A program made the position numbers and the translations under genes. A stretch of DNA of 37,779 nucleotides from Pseudomonadota bacterium (GTDB lineage Bacteria > Desulfobacterota > Syntrophobacteria > Syntrophobacterales > Syntrophobacteraceae): contig JAEZHY010000012.1 in the NCBI GenBank assembly GCA_023416335.1, positions 1 to 37,779 of the forward strand. The letters are read 5' to 3'. Below the pieces are notes generated by a model. The model worked only from the letters and a program-made list of their open reading frames with translations, did not search any database and had not been told where the DNA came from. Positions 16,603 through 24,007 of this stretch are shown piece after piece (positions within the stretch are counted from its first letter, which is position 1; the number at the start of each line of letters is the position of its first letter).

Positions 16603-16631
16603 CTGACATATTTGCGCATTTCTTTTACAAT
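16603..16631 (+). promoter_or_regulatory. Sigma-70 promoter for the rarA operon
   Basis: CTGACA (16603-16608) and TACAAT (16626-16631) are separated by 17 bp, each matching five of six consensus positions. Transcription would begin near 16638, about 60 bp before rarA. Confidence 0.65.
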
Positions 16632-16637
16632 TACCTT

Positions 16638-16654
16638 GCCGGCGGGATGCCGGC
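16638..16654 (+). other. GC-rich hairpin at the expected transcript 5' end
   Basis: GCCGGC (16638-16643) and GCCGGC (16649-16654) form a 6-bp stem with loop GGGAT, starting where the preceding promoter would start transcription. No T-run follows. It could protect the 5' end of the mRNA or be a protein site; the role is unknown. Confidence 0.4.
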
Positions 16655-16696
16655 GGAATTTCAAATGATGGCTTTTCGCCAGGGGGCGGCGAGAGC

Positions 16697-18094
16697 ATGA
16701 AAGAAACTCCGAAATCCCATACTCAAATGGATCAGTTGAATATTTTCGAAAATCGCTCGTCTGAAGAGCCCGGCGCGCACGCTCCTCTTGCAGAGAGGAT
16801 GCGCCCCCGTACTCTCCAGGAGTTCATCGGGCAGGCTCATTTGCTCGGTCCCGGGAAGATCCTCGATCGAATTCTCCGGAACAGGCGGTTTCATTCCCTG
16901 ATCCTCTGGGGCCCGCCCGGTTGCGGCAAGACGACCCTTGCCCGGATAATAGCGACTCATACGGACAGCCACCTCATTTATCTTTCTGCCGTTATGGCCG
17001 GGTCCAAAGAAATCCGCGCGGCAGTGCAGGAAGCCAGGGAAACGGCCGTCAGGAAGAAGGTTCGAACGTGGCTCTTCATGGATGAGATTCACAGGTTGAA
17101 CAAAGCCCAGCAGGACACTCTTCTTCCTCACGTAGAAAACGGCACGATCCTGCTTCTCGGGGCCACGACTGAAAACCCGTCTTTCGAAGTCATCCGGCCG
17201 TTGTTGTCGCGTGCTCAGGTTATAGTGCTCGAACCACTCGGAGAACCCGAGCTTCGGCAGATAATTACCAGGGCTCTGTCCGATTCGGATTCAGGCCTTG
17301 GCAAGTTTCCGTCAAGTTTGACGGAAGAAGCCGAAGACTACCTCCTTGCGGCATCCGGGGGAGACGCCCGGATCATCCTGAATGCGCTGGAAATTGCGGT
17401 TCTCACCACGCCGCCCAATACCGAAGGGGTGCGTGTAGTCGATCTGGCCGGCGCGAAGGAAGCTCTGCTGCGCAAATCAGTTCACTACGACAAGGCTGGA
17501 GAAGAGCACTACAACCTCATTTCAGCCCTCCACAAGAGCATTCGGGGAAGCGACCCCGATGCCGCGCTCTACTGGTTTGCACGGATGCTCGATGCCGGAG
17601 AGGATCCGCTCTTCCTTGCCCGGCGTCTTATAAGGGTTGCTTCCGAAGATGTCGGGCTGGCAGATCCGTTTGCACTGGTTCAGACCATCGACGCCTTTCA
17701 GGCTTATCATTTTCTGGGGAGTCCCGAAGGGGAGCTTGCCCTCGCGCAAGCGGTCGTGTATCTTTCCCTCGCACCGAAAAGCAATTCTCTCTACACTGCT
17801 TTCGGGAAGGCTCAATCGGCGGCGAAAAACACCGGGAGCGTCCGTGTCCCGTTCCATATTCGCAATGCGCCGACTGCGCTGATGAAAAAACTCGGATATG
17901 GCAAGGAATACAAGTACCCTCACGATTATGAGGGCGGGTGGCTCCCGGAAATCTACATGCCGGAGGAAATGAAGGGCACGCATTTTTACGAGCCCAAGAA
18001 TGCGGGATGGGAAGGCAAGTGGCGAAACCTTCTCGAACAGAGGCGTGCCAAGGTCGGTGAACTGCTCAAAGGTGAAGACGACGCCCCCAAATGA
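16697..18094 (+). CDS. rarA: Replication-associated recombination protein A (RarA/MgsA)
   Basis: A 465-residue AAA+ ATPase that acts at stalled replication forks and on single-stranded DNA gaps. Walker A is WGPPGCGKTT, Walker B is WLFMDEIHR, sensor 1 is LLGATTENPSF, and the LAERMRPRTLQEFIGQ start is typical. The C-terminal tetramerisation part has the family landmarks KSIRGSDPDAALYW, RVASEDVGLADP and KEYKYPHDYEGGW. ATG 16697 is used; ATG 16727 would also keep every domain. The last 4 bp overlap the start of a histidine kinase gene, an unusual partner for rarA. Confidence 0.95.
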   Translation: MKETPKSHTQMDQLNIFENRSSEEPGAHAPLAERMRPRTLQEFIGQAHLLGPGKILDRILRNRRFHSLILWGPPGCGKTTLARIIATHTDSHLIYLSAVMAGSKEIRAAVQEARETAVRKKVRTWLFMDEIHRLNKAQQDTLLPHVENGTILLLGATTENPSFEVIRPLLSRAQVIVLEPLGEPELRQIITRALSDSDSGLGKFPSSLTEEAEDYLLAASGGDARIILNALEIAVLTTPPNTEGVRVVDLAGAKEALLRKSVHYDKAGEEHYNLISALHKSIRGSDPDAALYWFARMLDAGEDPLFLARRLIRVASEDVGLADPFALVQTIDAFQAYHFLGSPEGELALAQAVVYLSLAPKSNSLYTAFGKAQSAAKNTGSVRVPFHIRNAPTALMKKLGYGKEYKYPHDYEGGWLPEIYMPEEMKGTHFYEPKNAGWEGKWRNLLEQRRAKVGELLKGEDDAPK

Positions 18095-19563
18095 AAGCAA
18101 TTCAGGCTAAGAAAAAGATTCTGGAAAGCGCCAGACCTTTCCAACTCGTCAAGTACCTCGCGCTCTCCAGCCTGATGGTGATCCTGGTTTGCACGATCCT
18201 GCTCTCCGGGTTCATTTCACAGCGGGCCAAGGCCATCCTGCTGCACAAAAGCGAACAATACGCGCTGTTGGTGGCGGAAAACCTGAATCACCAGGTCTTT
18301 TTTCAGTTTACCGTTCCGACTCTCATCGCCGAAGGAGAAATCCGGCTTAGTCGCGAGAGCCAGTACGACCGGCTCGATAAGGTGGTGCGCAATACAATTC
18401 ACGGATTGTCGGTCGAACGGGTGAATATTTACGATCCCGACGAGGTGCTGACTTACAGCACCAACCGTGAAACCATAGGGGACAAAGGGGCGATCGGGGA
18501 ACCATTCGCACGAGCCCTGGGTGAAGAATCGGTATCCGTCCTTACGGCCGAAGAATCGGATTTTTTCGGATTCGAATGGAAGGGCGGCACACGCAAGCTG
18601 ACGACATACCTTCCGATGTGGGAGGAAAAGCCTCTTAGCTGGCGCCGTGGGAAGGTGCTTGGAATCTTCGAGATCACGCAGGATATTTCCCGCGATTATG
18701 AAACGATTCATCGTTTTCAATGGATAGTGGCTTCCAGCTTTCTACTGTTCGTCGGCATCCTTTTCGTGACTATTCTTTTGATCGGAAGACGCGCGGAGAG
18801 AATTATCACTGCGCGTGCGGCTGAAAGGTTCAAACTCGAAGAGCAGCTCAATCAGGCGGAGCGTTTGGCCGCCCTTGGAGAAATGATCGCAGGCGTTTCG
18901 CACGAAATCAGGAATCCTCTCGGGATCATCAGAAGCACGGCCGAGTTTCTTGACAGCCGCATGCAGGACGAAAAGCAGAAGAGATTTTCCTCAATCATCG
19001 TGGAAGAGTCCACGCGTTTAAACGACATCCTGACCGAATTCCTGGACTTCGCAAGACCGAAAGACCTGCGCCCGTCATCGTGCAAAATAGAAGAGATTCT
19101 CGACAAGAACCTCATGGTGCTCGAAGCGGAATGCCATCGACTGGGAATCGGTGTCGTGCGGCAATATGGGACGGGGGATTACTGCCTGGAAGCAGATCAC
19201 GATCTGCTCTATCGCGCCTTCGTCAATATCTTTGCCAATTCCCTTCAGGCTATGCCGCAAGGCGGAAACCTGCTGATCAGGACCGCCATAACCAACGGCG
19301 GGGAAGGTGATTCGCTTGTCGAGATAGAAATACAGGACACGGGACCCGGAATTCCCAAAGAAGTCATCAAGAAGATCTTCAATCCATTCTTTACAACACG
19401 GGAAAAGGGAACGGGCCTGGGATTGGCAATCGTTCAGACCATAATCGATAATCACAGCGGAGAAATAGAAGTTACAAGCCGGGAAGGAGAGGGAACGAAC
19501 ATCGTGATTCGGTTGCCTCTGGTGCAGCCGATGCCGGCTCCCGGGGAGGAAGCTGCGGAATAA
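18091..19563 (+). CDS. Membrane sensor histidine kinase, NtrB/AtoS-like
   Basis: A 490-residue kinase with membrane segments at about residues 22-42 and 211-233. The periplasmic domain between them (about 165 residues) contains RVNIYDPDEVLTYSTN, suggestive of a single Cache or PAS-like fold. The DHp domain has His271 in GVSHEIRNPLGIIRSTAEFL. The catalytic domain is complete (FVNIFANSLQAM, DTGPGIPKE, FNPFFTTRE, GTGLGLAI). The ATGA overlap with rarA couples translation. It pairs with the NtrC-type regulator that starts 2 bp after its stop. The signal is not evident. Confidence 0.93.
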   Translation: MKAIQAKKKILESARPFQLVKYLALSSLMVILVCTILLSGFISQRAKAILLHKSEQYALLVAENLNHQVFFQFTVPTLIAEGEIRLSRESQYDRLDKVVRNTIHGLSVERVNIYDPDEVLTYSTNRETIGDKGAIGEPFARALGEESVSVLTAEESDFFGFEWKGGTRKLTTYLPMWEEKPLSWRRGKVLGIFEITQDISRDYETIHRFQWIVASSFLLFVGILFVTILLIGRRAERIITARAAERFKLEEQLNQAERLAALGEMIAGVSHEIRNPLGIIRSTAEFLDSRMQDEKQKRFSSIIVEESTRLNDILTEFLDFARPKDLRPSSCKIEEILDKNLMVLEAECHRLGIGVVRQYGTGDYCLEADHDLLYRAFVNIFANSLQAMPQGGNLLIRTAITNGGEGDSLVEIEIQDTGPGIPKEVIKKIFNPFFTTREKGTGLGLAIVQTIIDNHSGEIEVTSREGEGTNIVIRLPLVQPMPAPGEEAAE

Positions 19564-19565
19564 CT

Positions 19566-21035
19566 ATGAATACTGTATTAATCGTCGATGACGAAAGAAA
19601 TTACCTGCTTGTCCTGGAAGCTCTGCTGTCGGAAGAAGGATACCAGGTCATTACGGCGGGAGGCGCTCAAAGCGGCCTCGAAGCCTTACAGGACCATGAA
19701 CTTGACGTGGTGATCACCGACATGAAGATGCCGGGCATCGATGGAATGGAGTTTCTGGAAAGGATTCGCCTGCAGGAACCCGATCTTCCCGTAATCATGA
19801 TGACGGCCTTCGGGAGCGTCGAAAAGGCAGTCGAGGCAATGCGGAAAGGCGCTTTCGACTACATTCTGAAGCCTTTCAAAAACGAAGAACTTAAAGTCAC
19901 AATCCGCAAAGCCATCGACCACTCTCAGTTGGTGCGTCAAAACCGCCAGTTTGCGCGCGAACTGCAGGACAGATACCGCTTCGGCAATATCATAGGAAAG
20001 AGCGCCCAGATGCAGCGCATCTTTCAGCTGATAGAAAAAGTCGCCCCAACCAAGGCAACTGTCCTTGTGACCGGAGAATCCGGGACCGGCAAGGAACTCA
20101 TCGCCCGGGCCATCCACTACAACAGCCCGAGGAAGGACCAGCCTTTCATTTCCGTAAACTGCGGAGCATTGCCCGAGACCCTGCTGGAGAGCGAACTGTT
20201 CGGCCATGAGAAGGGCGCCTTCAGCGGAGCCGTCAGCCAGCGAAAAGGACGGTTCGAACTGGCGCACGAGGGAACGCTTTTCCTCGATGAAATCAGTGAA
20301 ATGTCAACGCCTCTGCAGGTAAAACTCCTGCGAATTCTCCAGGAGATGGAGTTCGAAAGGGTTGGAGGAACCCAGACCCTCAAGGTTGACGTTCGCGTCG
20401 TGGCCGCTTCGAACCGGAATCTGAAGGAAGAAGTCGCGGGCGGCCGCTTTCGTGCCGACCTGTTCTACCGGTTGAATGTTGTCCACGTCTCCCTGCCGCC
20501 CCTGCGGGAGCGAACCGACGACGTCCTGCTCCTGGTCAATCATTTTCTGACCAAGTATGCCGAAGATAACAAACAGGAGTCGATATCGATTTCTCCGGAT
20601 GCCATGAAGTACATCCTCGACTATCCCTGGCCGGGCAATGTGCGCGAACTGGAAAACGTCATCGAGAGGTCGATTATTCTTTCCGACAGAAAAGACATCC
20701 AGGTCAAAGACCTTCCTTCCGATATAAAGGAGCCGCGCATAGAAATCTCCCCCGAGGAAAAAGGCCCTGCGGAAACCGCTGTCCCCGTTCCGGCCATGCC
20801 TGCAATCAGCCCCGGAGACCGGATGCCTGATTCCGGCTTCAAAGTGCGCCAGATAAGGGCGATCGATTTCATCAAAGCTCACGGGTTTATAACCAACAAA
20901 TATTATTCTCAGCTCGCGGAAATATCCGAGCGCCAGGCCCTGCGTGAATTGAACGAACTGGTCGATATGGGCAGGCTAAACAGAGTGGGCAAGGGCAGGG
21001 GGTGCCGGTATATACTCATCGATTCGGCCATGTGA
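19566..21035 (+). CDS. NtrC-family sigma-54 response regulator with a winged-helix C-terminus
   Basis: A 489-residue regulator. The receiver has Asp8-Asp9 and phosphoacceptor Asp52 (VITDMKMPG). The AAA+ domain (about 138-375) is complete: Walker A GESGTGKE, GAFSGA (217-222, a tolerated Ser form of GAFTGA), Walker B LFLDEISEM, arginine-finger FYRLNV, then DYPWPGNVRELENVIERS. A proline-rich linker follows (about 395-420). The last 65 residues do not contain a Fis-type HTH. They read as a winged helix (IDFIKAHGFITNKYYSQLA, RQALRELNELVDMG, VGKGRGCRYIL) resembling the C-terminal wHTH of RecG- or Fic-related proteins. It should activate sigma-54 promoters, but DNA recognition is unlike that of NtrC. 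Confidence 0.93.
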   Translation: MNTVLIVDDERNYLLVLEALLSEEGYQVITAGGAQSGLEALQDHELDVVITDMKMPGIDGMEFLERIRLQEPDLPVIMMTAFGSVEKAVEAMRKGAFDYILKPFKNEELKVTIRKAIDHSQLVRQNRQFARELQDRYRFGNIIGKSAQMQRIFQLIEKVAPTKATVLVTGESGTGKELIARAIHYNSPRKDQPFISVNCGALPETLLESELFGHEKGAFSGAVSQRKGRFELAHEGTLFLDEISEMSTPLQVKLLRILQEMEFERVGGTQTLKVDVRVVAASNRNLKEEVAGGRFRADLFYRLNVVHVSLPPLRERTDDVLLLVNHFLTKYAEDNKQESISISPDAMKYILDYPWPGNVRELENVIERSIILSDRKDIQVKDLPSDIKEPRIEISPEEKGPAETAVPVPAMPAISPGDRMPDSGFKVRQIRAIDFIKAHGFITNKYYSQLAEISERQALRELNELVDMGRLNRVGKGRGCRYILIDSAM

Positions 21036-21140
21036 TTCCGTTGAACGCCTCTGACGATCCTGCAGCAGTCGGATTTCTCGGGCGGATCATCTGATTTGTT
21101 CCGACATCGACGGTGGTCGGTGCTACTGCCGATATTGGAC

Positions 21141-21647
21141 TCAACGCTGTTTCATATTCCTGATTATCTCTTCCCGGGCCAGTTGGTCGCAACGTTCGTT
21201 CTCCGGGTGACCGGCATGGCCCTGGACCCAGACCCATTCCACCTGATGCTTCTTCGCCAAATCATCCAACGCAATCCAGAGTTCCTTGTTTTTGACAGGG
21301 GTCTTCTGAGACGTCTGCCAGCCGTTGCGTTTCCAGCCCTTGATCCACTTGGTAATGCCGTCTTTGAGGTACATGGAATCCGTGTGCAGTCTGACTCTGC
21401 AGGGTTCCTTCAGCCTTACCAAAGCTTCGATGACGGCAGTCATTTCCATCTGGTTATTTGTGGTATGTCTCTGGAACCCTGAAATCTCTTTTTCCTGATC
21501 CTTATACCTGAGGATGGCAGCCCACCCGCCGGGGCCGGGATTGCCCGTGCAAGCTCCGTCTGTAAAGATTTCTACGAACTTCAGAGGATTAGACAGCTCT
21601 GATATGCTTATTGAAGAATTGTTCTTAGAATAATCGGAATCTTGCAT
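21141..21647 (-). CDS. rnhA: Ribonuclease HI
   Basis: A 168-residue RNase HI that removes RNA from RNA-DNA hybrids. The acidic catalytic set is complete: Asp30 in [11 protein letters not shown], Glu68 in NNQMEMTA, Asp90 in HTDSMY and Asp154 in NERCDQLA, with His144 in QGHAGH. A polar N-terminal extension of about 22 residues precedes the core. There is no clear ribosome binding site before the ATG at 21647, only 8 bp after the preceding DHH gene, so coupling is likely. It converges on the NtrC-type gene with 105 bp between; that gap holds only a weak 5-bp hairpin (21101-21120). Confidence 0.95.
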   Translation of the reverse strand: MQDSDYSKNNSSISISELSNPLKFVEIFTDGACTGNPGPGGWAAILRYKDQEKEISGFQRHTTNNQMEMTAVIEALVRLKEPCRVRLHTDSMYLKDGITKWIKGWKRNGWQTSQKTPVKNKELWIALDDLAKKHQVEWVWVQGHAGHPENERCDQLAREEIIRNMKQR

Positions 21648-21655
21648 AATTTAGG

Positions 21656-22687
21656 CTAGTGTTTTGCAAATGGGGAGAGACGGCGCCGGATAAAGCGCTC
21701 GATTCCTGTTGATGAGAGTTTCCCGATCACCCCGGCCAATCGCTCCAAAGGGATCTCGGCACGAGCCATTGCCTGATGACCGCCTGCACAGCCGATACTG
21801 CCGAATACTCGTCGAACGATCTTACCGGCATCTTTTCGATACCCGTCATTCCGAACGATCACTATCAGGCTGTCGTCATAAATGCCGGATACGATGCTCC
21901 AGGAAATATCGTGAATCTTCAACATGAATTCGGCTATTTCCACCAGGATATCCGCGGAAGGGACATCATCCAGGTAAGCGAAAATACGGTCCTTTACGAC
22001 ATGTTTTCTCTCGAAGGCCTTATGGAAAGTCTTCAGGTCGCGCAAGGAGAGATCGGATATCTCGATCTTTCGTAAGACGTTGTGATCCGCACACTGGAAA
22101 AGAAATCGAAATGCTTCGATGTCCTCGAGCAGCGTGTGGCGCTCGAAACTCCGTGTATCGGTCTTGATCCCATAGAGCAGGGCGGTCGCGAGACTTTTGG
22201 ACGGTTTGATCCTTGCAGTCCGCAAATACTCCGTAAGAATCGTGGAAGTAGCCCCATATTCCGGCCGAAGATCCAGGAACGGAGCGGAAAGTTGCTCGTT
22301 AGTAGGATGATGGTCGATGACGGCGTTAAAGGGAATCTGACTGAAAAATTCACTGTGCGCCGGCTGCCCGTCAACAAGGACGAATTTATTGAACTTCACC
22401 AAGTCCTTTTTCTTGAACAAAGACAAGGGGAGGCGGAGCAATCTCACCATCGTGAGATTATTGAGTCTCCGTATGGGCCGGACCATACCGACGGCAGTCG
22501 AAGTAACCTTGTGCCACAGAAGTCTCTTTACGGCAAGAGCCGAACCAATGGCATCCGGATCCGGGTCGATCAAAATGAGGACGTGGTCCTTTGATGAAAA
22601 CTGGGAAAGAAAGCGCACTAAAAGATCTTTGGAGGTTTTACTCCCGGCGGAAGGAATATTCTCTGTCAGCGCGGCTTGTTCCATCAT
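21656..22687 (-). CDS. DHH-family phosphoesterase (NrnA-like oligoribonuclease/pAp phosphatase)
   Basis: A 343-residue DHH/DHHA1 protein. Motif I is LIDPDPDAIGSALA, motif II LVDGQP, motif III VIDHHPTNE and motif IV GIKTDTRSFE; the DHHA1 end reads CAGGHQAMARAEIPL instead of the standard GGGHxxAAG. Related enzymes degrade nanoRNA, pAp or cyclic dinucleotide products; the substrate here is not certain. The frame is open back through the tRNA gene, so the start must be at ATG 22687 or 22684, downstream of the tRNA terminator. No strong ribosome binding site is seen. It is followed closely by rnhA on the same strand. Confidence 0.88.
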   Translation of the reverse strand: MMEQAALTENIPSAGSKTSKDLLVRFLSQFSSKDHVLILIDPDPDAIGSALAVKRLLWHKVTSTAVGMVRPIRRLNNLTMVRLLRLPLSLFKKKDLVKFNKFVLVDGQPAHSEFFSQIPFNAVIDHHPTNEQLSAPFLDLRPEYGATSTILTEYLRTARIKPSKSLATALLYGIKTDTRSFERHTLLEDIEAFRFLFQCADHNVLRKIEISDLSLRDLKTFHKAFERKHVVKDRIFAYLDDVPSADILVEIAEFMLKIHDISWSIVSGIYDDSLIVIVRNDGYRKDAGKIVRRVFGSIGCAGGHQAMARAEIPLERLAGVIGKLSSTGIERFIRRRLSPFAKH

Positions 22688-22725
22688 AATCAAATAAATA
22701 TAGTGAGGACAGCTGATAAGTCCAT

Positions 22726-22754
22726 AAAAAAAGGGTGGCATTGAACCACCCTTT
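22726..22754 (-). terminator. Rho-independent terminator of tRNA-Gly
   Basis: On the minus strand a 9-bp stem (AAAGGGTGG / CCACCCTTT, arms 22746-22754 and 22730-22738) with a 7-nt loop is followed by a run of T (complement of A 22726-22732). It lies 11 bp beyond the tRNA 3' end. Confidence 0.85.
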
Positions 22755-22764
22755 GATCTCCGAT

Positions 22765-22839
<75 letters not shown>

Positions 22840-22853
22840 GCGATGCAGGGGTG

Positions 22854-22882
22854 TTTTTAATGGAAATGGGGGGTGAAGTCAA
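22854..22882 (-). promoter_or_regulatory. Sigma-70 promoter of tRNA-Gly
   Basis: On the minus strand TTGACT (22877-22882) and TAAAAA (22854-22859) are 17 bp apart. Transcription would start about 7 bp before the mature tRNA 5' end at 22839, a normal arrangement for a tRNA gene. The C-rich spacer is unusual. Confidence 0.6.
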
Positions 22883-22919
22883 GCGAAAAAGCTCAAATAA
22901 ATCGTACGTCTGATAATAT

Positions 22920-22964
22920 ATATTATGTAAACCTGGCGAACCGACGCCAGGTAATACATAATAT
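22920..22964. repeat. 45-bp near-perfect palindrome (inverted repeat)
   Basis: ATATTATGTA (22920-22929) pairs with TACATAATAT (22955-22964), and ACCTGGCG (22931-22938) pairs with CGCCAGGT (22945-22952). The loop is AACCGA, and one base opposes two at the junction, so 18 pairs form. There is no T-run on either side as expected for a terminator. It could be an operator, a mini-element or an RNA hairpin. Confidence 0.8.
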
Positions 22965-23051
22965 GCCCTCGTTTTCCCCCTCCGGGATCAGGCAGGTTGT
23001 TGACTTTCCTCTTGATTGAACGGCGCCGGTTTTCGCCAGGTTCGGAGCCTT

Positions 23052-23065
23052 CCAGGTACATAATA
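23052..23065 (+). repeat. Third copy of the palindrome half-site
   Basis: CCAGGTACATAATA repeats the right arm of the palindrome (CCAGGT, two extra A, TACATAATA at 22947-22963) in the same direction. A shorter CGCCAGGT also occurs at about 23035-23042. The spacing suggests repeated binding sites or remnants of a short repeat. Confidence 0.55.
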
Positions 23066-23171
23066 GTTTTTATCATCCGCGCCAGAGATGCTTCCGTGTG
23101 ATGTGCCGCTCTTTGAAGCATGAAATTCCAGCCCAGAGCCATTTTAAAGCTGGCTTCTGCTTCACTTTCGG

Positions 23172-23199
23172 TTGCCGGCTTCTCCGAATACTTTATAAT
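23172..23199 (+). promoter_or_regulatory. Sigma-70 promoter of the KptA-like gene
   Basis: TTGCCG (23172-23177) is followed after 16 bp by a perfect TATAAT (23194-23199). The start of transcription would be about 30 bp before ATG 23236. Confidence 0.6.
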
Positions 23200-23235
23200 T
23201 CAAATTCAACTTTAGTAACCGCCAGAGGAATTACC

Positions 23236-23988
23236 ATGCTGAAGCATCAGCACAAAACCCTTGCCAAAACCCTCGATTATGTCGGCCGGCATTCGCCCGG
23301 CGAATTCGGCCTATTCTGGGACCCTGACGGCACCATGCCCTGGAAGGAATTCTATTGGGCTTTGCAGGAAGATCCTTCTTTGCGATTCGTGCGCGAATCC
23401 AGCATCAGGGAACTTTCGCTGCTCGGCATTGAAGTCCCCTTTGTGCTCGATGGCAGCCTGTTGAGAATCTCCGACGAACTGGTGCGCCCCAACTATCAAA
23501 TAGCCGCTAATCCTCCCGGGCGCTTATATTTCGGCATAAAATCCAAAAATCTGGTACACATCCAGAAATTTGGATTACAACCTTCGGGGAGAACATTCGT
23601 TCCCCTTTCATCAGATCGGGGCCTCGCGCTCCGCATAGCCAAAAGGAGGGAGCCGGATCCCCTGTTGGTCGAGGTTTTGACGGATCGCGCCACTGAATCC
23701 GGCATTTCATTTCTCCTTGTCGGTCCCGAACTGTACCTCGCGGAGGCCGTTCCAGCCGAGTTCCTGCTTTTCCCGAAAATCCGGCAGGACCTGGCGGAGA
23801 AGCTCATAGCCGAGAGGGCGCCCAAGCCCAGGGCAAAACCCTCCTCCCCTCCTTCGCCCGGCTCCTTTATTGTCGAGCCGCACCACTTCGATCCTGCCGC
23901 CGCGGCGAAAGCCGGCAAGGGAGGAAAAAAGGATAAGGGCGGATGGAAAAAAGATGCTCGAAAGGAGCGCCGAAAAAGGGATATTTGA
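23236..23988 (+). CDS. kptA: KptA/Tpt1-like RNA 2'-phosphotransferase family protein
   Basis: A 250-residue protein of the KptA family, which removes a 2'-phosphate from RNA with NAD+. The N-terminal winged-helix part has Arg18-His19 (GRHSPGEFGL), matching the conserved Arg-His pair. The ADP-ribosyltransferase-like part has NPPGRLYFGI (92-101), where the family usually has LYHGT, and FGLQPSGRTFVPLSSDRGLALRIAKRR. So a conserved His is Phe99 and a Thr is Ile101. A Pro-rich then Lys-rich tail (about 195-250, ending in KKDARKERRKRDI) is not part of the usual fold and could bind RNA. ATG 23236 has GAGGAA 5 nt upstream. It converges on the DHH-CBS gene with 19 bp between. The family call is good; activity is uncertain. 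Confidence 0.82.
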   Translation: MLKHQHKTLAKTLDYVGRHSPGEFGLFWDPDGTMPWKEFYWALQEDPSLRFVRESSIRELSLLGIEVPFVLDGSLLRISDELVRPNYQIAANPPGRLYFGIKSKNLVHIQKFGLQPSGRTFVPLSSDRGLALRIAKRREPDPLLVEVLTDRATESGISFLLVGPELYLAEAVPAEFLLFPKIRQDLAEKLIAERAPKPRAKPSSPPSPGSFIVEPHHFDPAAAAKAGKGGKKDKGGWKKDARKERRKRDI

Positions 23989-24007
23989 CGGCGCCCGCTC
24001 GTGTGAA

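Larger units (their letters stand above)
22840..23235. other. Intergenic region between tRNA-Gly and the KptA-like gene
   Basis: This 396-bp region has no convincing gene. It contains the tRNA promoter (22854-22882), a large palindrome (22920-22964), a third copy of its half-site (23052-23065) and the promoter for the plus-strand gene (23172-23199). A minus-strand frame at 22879-23142 is open but has no ribosome binding site or family resemblance, and it runs through the palindrome. Confidence 0.6.

Noticed and set aside
22879..23142. 87-residue minus-strand frame upstream of tRNA-Gly
   Set aside because: It runs through the palindrome, has no ribosome binding site, ends in low-complexity hydrophobic residues and overlaps the tRNA promoter.
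23098..23235. Upstream extension of the KptA-like frame
   Set aside because: A good promoter (-10 at 23194-23199) lies inside it, and ATG 23236 has GAGGAA.
23967..23994. GCGCCG / CGGCGC pair across the kptA stop as a terminator
   Set aside because: The stem is only 6 bp with a 16-nt loop and no T-run.
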